A stretch of 9,169 nucleotides of DNA from CAZDCD01 sp964503885 (GTDB lineage Bacteria; Bacteroidota; Bacteroidia; Bacteroidales; UBA10428): the NCBI GenBank assembly GCA_964503885.1, contig CAZDCD010000050.1, forward strand, positions 1-9,169, given 5' to 3'. Shown here one piece after another: positions 5,212 to 9,169 of this stretch. A program made the position numbers and the translations under genes. The stretch's first letter is position 1. Each line of letters starts with the position of its first letter. The notes below the pieces were generated by a model. That model did not search any database and was not told where the DNA came from. It was given only the letters and a program-made list of their open reading frames with translations.

Positions 5212-7109
5212 TAATAAGCCCTGATGTTTCGTCCTTCGATGAAATTGATGAACGATCGGTTGACCACCTTATTCCCTCCAGGTGTGGGATAATCTCCGGT
5301 GAAATACCAGTCGCCCAGGTTTTTCGGGCAGGCTTTGTGCAGGTTTTCGATGGTCTGGTAGACGATCTTCACATCGGCATGGATGTTATTGTTTTTCAGC
5401 ATTTTTGCGATCTTGTCCGATATTTCCTCATGGGTGAAAGGGGTATAGATCTCCGTCACAAAATTTTGGATCTGTTCTTTAGGCAGTCCTTCCTGCTCTT
5501 TCGATTTTCTGTATACTTCGTTGATGATGCTTTCGTTCCCTGTCTCCTTCAGCAGTTCTATGGCAGCCCTGAAGGCGATAAAATCACCCAGCTTTGCCAT
5601 ATCGATACCGTAGCAGTCGGGATACCTGATCTGCGGTGACGAGGATACCACAACGATACGTTTGGGCTGAAGCCTGTCGAGTATTCGTATAATGCTGTAT
5701 TTCAGGGTAGTGCCCCTAACAATAGAATCGTCGATAACCACCAGGTTATCCTTGCCTTTACGGATCGTTCCGTATGTGATGTCGTAGACATGTCCCACAA
5801 GGTCACCCCTTCCGGTATCCTGTGCGATGAATGTGCGGAGCTTGATATCCTTGAGAGCCACCTTTTCGATACGGGGTTTGATGTCGATGATGCGTTCGAG
5901 CTCCTGCTCGGTGATGTCTTTGCCGAGTTTCAGGATCTTTTCTTTCTCCTGGTTCTTCATGTAAAATTCAATACCCTGCATCATGCCGTAGAATGCCGAT
6001 TCAGCTGTATTGGGAATGAAGGAGAATACCGTATTTTCAAGTTCGTCGTCGACCGCTTTAATGATCAGGGGAGTAAGCAGGTTACCGAGCAATTTGCGTT
6101 CCTGATAGATCTCCTTATCGCTGCCGCGCGAAAAATAGATGTGTTCGAACGAGCATGCTTTGCGTTCGTAAGGCTCGCGTATGGTACTGTTGTAAATGGT
6201 ACCGTTTTTCTTAATGATGATCGCATTTCCGGGCTCGAGCTCACTGATCTGTTCGAATTCGAGGTTCATCACGGTCTGTATTGCAGGCCTTTCGCTTGTA
6301 ACGATTGCAATCTCTTGATCGTGGTAGTAATAAGCTGGCCGAATTCCCCAGGGATCACGCATCACGAATGCATCACCGTGCCCCAGGAGTCCCGCGATAA
6401 CATAACCGCCGTCCCATTTTTTGCTCGATTCGCGCAGGATGTTCTCCACCTTGATGTTTTCGGCAATGAGTTCCGATATATATTGGTTCGAATAGCCCTG
6501 TTCCTTGAAGCGGTCGAATTCCTTCTGGTTTTCCACATCGAGAAAATGGCCCACATTTTCGAGCATGATCACCGTATCCACCAAACCTCGCGGATACTGA
6601 CCCAGATCGATCAGGATCGTGAAAAGCTCATCGACATTGGTCAGGTTAAAATTGCCGGCAAGGACCAGGTTCCGGGTTTTCCAGTTATTCAGCCTGGTCA
6701 CCGGGTGCACGTTCTCGATCTTGTTTTTGCCGTGTGTGCCGTAACGCAGATGTCCGAGCAACAGCTCAGCTGCAAAGGGCAGGTTGTTCTTTGCCCACAG
6801 CGGATCGGTCAGGCGGCCGGGAACATGTTCATGTTTCTCAAAATGGCTGTACACCATTTTGAATACATCGTTAATGGCCGACGGTTCTATTGAGCGAACC
6901 TGGTGAAGGTATTCATTGCCCGCCTCGAGGTCGAATTTTATGCCTACCAGGCCGGCCCCGTCCTGTCCGCGATTGTGCTGTTTTTCCATGAGGAGGTACA
7001 ATTTCTGCAAACCATACCTCCATGTTCCGTATTTAATCTGATAGTATTCCAGGGGCTTGAGCAGCCTTACAAGGGCAATCCCGCATTCATGCTTAATCTC
7101 ATCACTCAT
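5211..7109 (-). CDS. purF: Long-form amidophosphoribosyltransferase (PurF-like)
   Basis: The family makes 5-phosphoribosylamine from PRPP and glutamine, the first committed step of purine synthesis, in the cytoplasm. An N-terminal Ntn glutaminase domain has C9 (HECGIAL), RGQDGAG (47-53), GHLRYGTHG (119-127) and GNFNLTN (152-158). RDPWGIRP (251-258) and FSRGSD (326-331) follow. The C-terminal phosphoribosyltransferase domain has LRTFI (424-428) and the intact PRPP loop VVIDDSIVRGTT (457-468). At 632 residues it is well over 100 longer than canonical PurF (about 470-510). The extra length is spread over the glutaminase region and an insert around 380-420. A stop codon two codons upstream of the ATG fixes the leader before C9 at no more than eight residues, so exposing the nucleophile needs cleavage. 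Two of the four Fe-S ligand positions of the Bacillus enzyme appear lost. I recall a canonical short PurF often coexisting in this phylum, so this may be a paralogue. It is last in an operon, 27 bp after the SPOR gene. Confidence 0.85.
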   Translation of the reverse strand: MSDEIKHECGIALVRLLKPLEYYQIKYGTWRYGLQKLYLLMEKQHNRGQDGAGLVGIKFDLEAGNEYLHQVRSIEPSAINDVFKMVYSHFEKHEHVPGRLTDPLWAKNNLPFAAELLLGHLRYGTHGKNKIENVHPVTRLNNWKTRNLVLAGNFNLTNVDELFTILIDLGQYPRGLVDTVIMLENVGHFLDVENQKEFDRFKEQGYSNQYISELIAENIKVENILRESSKKWDGGYVIAGLLGHGDAFVMRDPWGIRPAYYYHDQEIAIVTSERPAIQTVMNLEFEQISELEPGNAIIIKKNGTIYNSTIREPYERKACSFEHIYFSRGSDKEIYQERKLLGNLLTPLIIKAVDDELENTVFSFIPNTAESAFYGMMQGIEFYMKNQEKEKILKLGKDITEQELERIIDIKPRIEKVALKDIKLRTFIAQDTGRGDLVGHVYDITYGTIRKGKDNLVVIDDSIVRGTTLKYSIIRILDRLQPKRIVVVSSSPQIRYPDCYGIDMAKLGDFIAFRAAIELLKETGNESIINEVYRKSKEQEGLPKEQIQNFVTEIYTPFTHEEISDKIAKMLKNNNIHADVKIVYQTIENLHKACPKNLGDWYFTGDYPTPGGNKVVNRSFINFIEGRNIRAY

Positions 7110-7136
7110 CCTTCAACGTCTTGGTATATTTCATGT

Positions 7137-7583
7137 TCAGTGCGTCGAAATATTATCCGGCACATAATAAGCACCCGAAAACTCCCTTTCAATTATTTTC
7201 AGGTATTTGGTGGCCTCGCTTTTGGTCCTGAAATCACCGACATATACCCTGTACCAGGGCATCTTGAATACAGTATAACACCTTATATTTTCGTACCTGC
7301 TGATGAATTTCGACCGCGCATTTTCTGCGTTTTTCCGCGCTTCCTGCCCTGTATCGGCAAAAATGCATATCCTGAATCCGTTGGTCTGGGGGTTTTTTTT
7401 CTGCAATTCAAGGTACATATGGAATACAGTGCGTATATTATCACTCTGTATGATCTGCACCTTACCTCCGGCCGGTGAATTTTTCTGTATCCTGCCAAAA
7501 ACATCCTGGTCGTACTGTCCGAATGCCAGATTAAACGAGGTTACCGGCACAGCCAGGAACCATAAAATCAGCGACCTTTTCAC
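7137..7583 (-). CDS. Secreted SPOR-domain protein
   Basis: The 148-residue product has a signal peptide (1-22, cleavage likely after AFG). A linker follows at 23-65, then a SPOR domain at about 66-145. The domain shows FRICIFADTG (70-79), an Ala/Glu-rich helix, and the hallmark WYRVYVGDFRTKSEA (110-124). SPOR domains bind denuded glycan strands of peptidoglycan, often at division sites, so a periplasmic wall-associated role is expected. No enzymatic domain accompanies it. It starts with GTG (7581-7583) preceded by the strong SD AAAGGAG five bases away, and there is no good ATG alternative that keeps the signal peptide. It lies 34 bp after the lipoprotein gene and 27 bp before purF, all on the minus strand, consistent with one transcript. 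The metabolic enzyme downstream gives no clear functional link. Confidence 0.85.
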   Translation of the reverse strand: MKRSLILWFLAVPVTSFNLAFGQYDQDVFGRIQKNSPAGGKVQIIQSDNIRTVFHMYLELQKKNPQTNGFRICIFADTGQEARKNAENARSKFISRYENIRCYTVFKMPWYRVYVGDFRTKSEATKYLKIIEREFSGAYYVPDNISTH

Positions 7584-7588
7584 CTGTA

Positions 7589-7595
7589 CTCCTTT
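7589..7595 (-). promoter_or_regulatory. Shine-Dalgarno that fixes a GTG start
   Basis: AAAGGAG on the minus strand, five bases before the GTG at 7581-7583. It is one of the few strong SD sequences in the window and supports this non-ATG start for the SPOR protein. Confidence 0.7.
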
Positions 7596-7617
7596 CCTTT
7601 AGAGTCAACAAAATTAA

Positions 7618-8103
7618 CTATTTTTTGTTTAGAATTTCATTCCTGTATTCAGACGGGTTGATATGGACAGTCCTGTCAATTTTTATCTTCTTCTGCAACA
7701 GGCCTATACGTGCCGTTACAATACCCTGCACTTCCACCTCAACGCTGCTTGTATGCGATAACCTGCTCAGAACAGCTGCCCCGGTAAAAATATTCGTCAG
7801 CCTGAGGGTGAACGGGACGATCACCGTAGTGTCCGCCAATCGCGGTATTCTGAAATCAGCGTCGCTTGTCAGCCGGCCTATATACACGTGGTTCACGACC
7901 AGGCGGGTATCGATGGAAGTTACAGTGATGTTCCGTTTTGAAGGATTGTATACCTCTATGCCCGCCTCAAACCGAGCACGGCTGCTTTCCATACCAATAA
8001 AATGAAGGCTTCTCACGCTGCGGATCTCGGTCTCACCGACCCGGCTGCAGGAAGAGAGGATAAGCAGCATGATTATCAGGACTGGAGGTATCTTTTTCAG
8101 CAT
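7618..8103 (-). CDS. LEA-2/WHy-like lipoprotein
   Basis: From the ATG at 8101-8103 the product is 161 residues with a lipoprotein signal: MLKKIPPVLIIMLLIL, then lipobox LSSC with C19 as the lipidated cysteine. The mature part, about residues 40-150, resembles the LEA type 2/WHy fold: FEAGIEVYNPSKRNITVTS (the conserved NP turn), a central VVNHVYIGRL strand, IPRLADTTVIVPFTLRL, and a closing VEVEVQGIVTARIGLLQKK strand. Function is unknown. Such proteins are envelope-anchored and often conserved in Bacteroidota. A longer reading from TTG at 8142 is possible, but that codon lies inside the TATCTTTG -7 box and would bury the signal peptide, so the shorter start is preferred. It is first in the apparent operon with the SPOR and purF genes. 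Confidence 0.75.
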   Translation of the reverse strand: MLKKIPPVLIIMLLILSSCSRVGETEIRSVRSLHFIGMESSRARFEAGIEVYNPSKRNITVTSIDTRLVVNHVYIGRLTSDADFRIPRLADTTVIVPFTLRLTNIFTGAAVLSRLSHTSSVEVEVQGIVTARIGLLQKKIKIDRTVHINPSEYRNEILNKK

Positions 8104-8139
8104 GATCGGTAAAAAGAAAATATCGTTTTTTTGATGCCT

Positions 8140-8147
8140 CAAAGATA
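8140..8147 (-). promoter_or_regulatory. Bacteroidota-type -7 element of the lipoprotein-SPOR-purF operon
   Basis: TATCTTTG on the minus strand matches TAnnTTTG exactly and lies 36 bases upstream of the lipoprotein ATG. That gives a leader of roughly 30 bases. No good TTTG -33 box is seen upstream. The neighbouring stretch 8148-8452, about 300 bp between divergent genes, shows no gene. Confidence 0.6.
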
Positions 8148-8311
8148 GGATTTATTACCTTTAACATGCTATGCATATGGTTTATTGTGGAAGATAAAAG
8201 CATGAAGGGGAAGAAGATGCCTGAGTTCGGCATGAAGCGGGTTTACAGGTGGTACGCCTGATACCGGTCAACCAGCAAAGTAATCAGTTAAGATACAGGT
8301 GTTTACTCAGG

Positions 8312-8340
8312 TTTGCGAATAAATAGATAAAGTACTTTTA
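8312..8340 (+). promoter_or_regulatory. Possible promoter of the CoA-binding gene
   Basis: TTTG (8312-8315) is followed 17 bases later by TACTTTTA (8333-8340), a near match to TAnnTTTG. The spacing is a little short and the last base is wrong, and the leader would be about 105 bases long. It is the best candidate between 8148 and 8452 on the plus strand, but weak. Confidence 0.3.
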
Positions 8341-8452
8341 TAAAACCGGGCCTTTCATTAAGAAACCATTTTTGGATAGAAGATACCAGACACGAGAAAG
8401 TATATATTAGATACTGGATGAATACAAAGATCGTTATTCAAAAACTAGTATT

Positions 8453-8914
8453 ATGCGAGTAAACAAAAAGTCCATCGATCTTTTTTTCGAACCCCGCAGA
8501 ATAGCCATTGCCGGAGTTTCAAGAAAACCCGGAAAATTCGGTCATGCCGTTTTTAAAGAGCTGGTTAAAAAGGGGTTCGAGGTGCTTCCGGTGAATCCTA
8601 ATGCAGATGTCATTGAGGGCATAACGTGTTACCATGAAGTGCGGGATTTGCCGGCAGATGTGGAAAGCCTGCTTATTGTCACGCCAAAGGACCAGACCGA
8701 CACCATATTGCGTGAAGCCATATCGAGGGGTATCCGGAATATCTGGGTGCAGCAGATGTCAGAGACTGCCAACACCATTAACATAGCCGAAGAATACCAG
8801 GCGGAGCTGATCCATCATAAATGCATATTCATGTTCGCCGAACCGGTGGCCGGGTTTCATAAATTCCACCGAACCCTGGTGAAACTGTTCGGGGGACTGC
8901 CGAAATCAGTGTGA
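8453..8914 (+). CDS. CoA-binding domain protein (CoA_binding_2, YccU-like)
   Basis: The 153-residue product is a single Rossmann-like CoA-binding domain. It opens with RRIAIAGVSRKPGKFGHAVF (residues 15-34), the nucleotide-binding loop. KGFEVLPVNPNADVIEG, then LIVTPKDQTD and IRNIWVQQMSE follow, and these are characteristic of the succinyl-CoA-synthetase-like CoA_binding_2 family. It lacks the ligase and ATP-grasp parts of acyl-CoA synthetases, so it probably binds CoA or acyl-CoA without catalysing ligation. The physiological role of stand-alone members is not established. FAEPVAGFHKFHRTL near the C terminus is a family-like extension. It is the only complete plus-strand gene in the window and appears monocistronic. 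No SD precedes the ATG, but the leader is A/T-rich. Its stop codon lies inside a GTGTGA tandem repeat. Confidence 0.85.
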   Translation: MRVNKKSIDLFFEPRRIAIAGVSRKPGKFGHAVFKELVKKGFEVLPVNPNADVIEGITCYHEVRDLPADVESLLIVTPKDQTDTILREAISRGIRNIWVQQMSETANTINIAEEYQAELIHHKCIFMFAEPVAGFHKFHRTLVKLFGGLPKSV

Positions 8915-8940
8915 GTGTGAGTTTGGAGCAAGAGTAAGAG
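8907..8940. repeat. GAGTGT-type short tandem repeat at the end of the CoA-binding gene
   Basis: CAGTGTGAGTGTGAGTTTGG (8907-8926) is an array of the same GAGTNT unit seen at 874-914, trailing into GAGCAAGAGTAAGAG. It supplies the TGA stop of the upstream gene (8912-8914). The gap that follows to 9127 holds no gene. Confidence 0.55.
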
Positions 8941-9023
8941 AGAAGGAAGAATCACTGTGAATACCTGCCTGCCAGCCTTTAGGCCTGCTGCATGGTTATT
9001 CGTATTTTACTGTTCTGAGGTCA

Positions 9024-9035
9024 TTTCCCGGGAAA
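9024..9035. repeat. 12-bp perfect palindrome TTTCCCGGGAAA
   Basis: Two 6-base arms meet without a spacer. The sequence lies about 93 bp before the tRNA -7 element in an otherwise featureless gap. It could be a protein-binding site, but no partner is suggested. Confidence 0.35.
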
Positions 9036-9127
9036 CGGGATATAGGCAGGCATATGCGAGCGAATAATGGTAGAATGTCAGATTCCGGTTCATTTTCAAT
9101 CCAAAGCAATATTTTAAAAATCCTTAT

Positions 9128-9135
9128 TATATTTG
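9128..9135 (+). promoter_or_regulatory. -7 element of the tRNA gene
   Basis: TATATTTG matches TAnnTTTG exactly and lies 19 bases before the first base of the tRNA. A start near 9141-9143 would give a short 5' leader for RNase P. The -33 region is AT-rich without a clear TTTG. Confidence 0.6.
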
Positions 9136-9154
9136 CACGCATTTAATATAAACC

Positions 9155-9169
9155 GGCCCCGTAGTTCAA
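9155..9169 (+). tRNA. 5' end of a tRNA gene, probably tRNA-Arg (partial)
   Basis: GGCCCCG (acceptor 5' strand, positions 1-7), TA (8-9), GTTC (D-stem 10-13) and AA fit the start of a tRNA, with U8 and A14 in place. The window ends in the D-loop, so the anticodon is not visible. The GGCCCCGTAGTTCAA start resembles Bacteroidota tRNA-Arg genes I remember, but the isotype is an inference. Confidence 0.65.

Noticed and set aside
5790..6893. 367-codon plus-strand frame antisense to purF
   Set aside because: It is entirely inside a gene with intact catalytic motifs. The translated sequence is not family-like.
9069..9090. Fragment GATTCCGGTTC resembling the anticodon loop of a tRNA-Arg (CCG)
   Set aside because: The flanking bases do not form an anticodon stem with a seven-base loop and no other tRNA arms are present. 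Proximity to the real tRNA start is probably coincidence.

Overview
The window looks like chromosomal DNA of a member of the Bacteroidota, most likely class Bacteroidia. The evidence is an outer-membrane protein with a CarboxypepD_reg-like domain and a plug/barrel, a long PurF variant of about 630 residues, TAnnTTTG -7 elements upstream of two transcription units, weak or absent Shine-Dalgarno sequences on most genes, and a tRNA gene whose promoter has the Bacteroidota form. The genus cannot be fixed from the sequence. I infer the family from remembered motifs, not from a search.

Layout. Bases 1-215 (minus strand) are the start of a Wzz/Wzc-type exopolysaccharide chain-length/tyrosine autokinase protein that runs off the left edge. 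Next comes a 437-bp unit (321-757): a small GIY-YIG nuclease gene bracketed by two inverted copies of a hairpin repeat with the termini GTCATTGCGA/TCGCAATGAC. A third, decayed copy lies at 801 and a GAGTTT-type short tandem repeat at 874-914. A winged-helix plus nucleotidyltransferase-like protein (1070-1609, minus) follows. A perfect 9-bp inverted repeat sits 11 bp before its start codon and looks like an autoregulatory operator. It faces the polysaccharide gene and may regulate that locus. Bases 1641-2352 hold no convincing gene, but they contain a dense set of inverted repeats, including two related hairpins whose stems differ by compensating changes.

A large outer-membrane beta-barrel protein (2353-4767, minus) stands alone. 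Upstream it has a candidate sigma-54 promoter (TTGGCAC-N5-ATGAT) and, about 120 bp before the inferred start site, a 14-bp palindrome that could bind an enhancer-binding response regulator. Three closely spaced minus-strand genes form an apparent operon read from a TATCTTTG -7 box at 8140-8147: a LEA-2/WHy-like lipoprotein (7618-8103), a SPOR-domain protein (7137-7583, GTG start with a strong SD) and a PurF-like amidophosphoribosyltransferase (5211-7109). On the plus strand lie a CoA-binding-domain protein (8453-8914) and, at the right edge, the first 15 bases of a tRNA gene behind its own TATATTTG promoter element.

Most of the genes are ordinary housekeeping or envelope functions. The parts most worth a second look are the nuclease gene bracketed by hairpin repeats, the operator palindrome of the winged-helix protein, the sigma-54-like control region of the barrel protein, the structured repeat cluster at 1931-2220, and the lost Fe-S ligand positions in the PurF variant.
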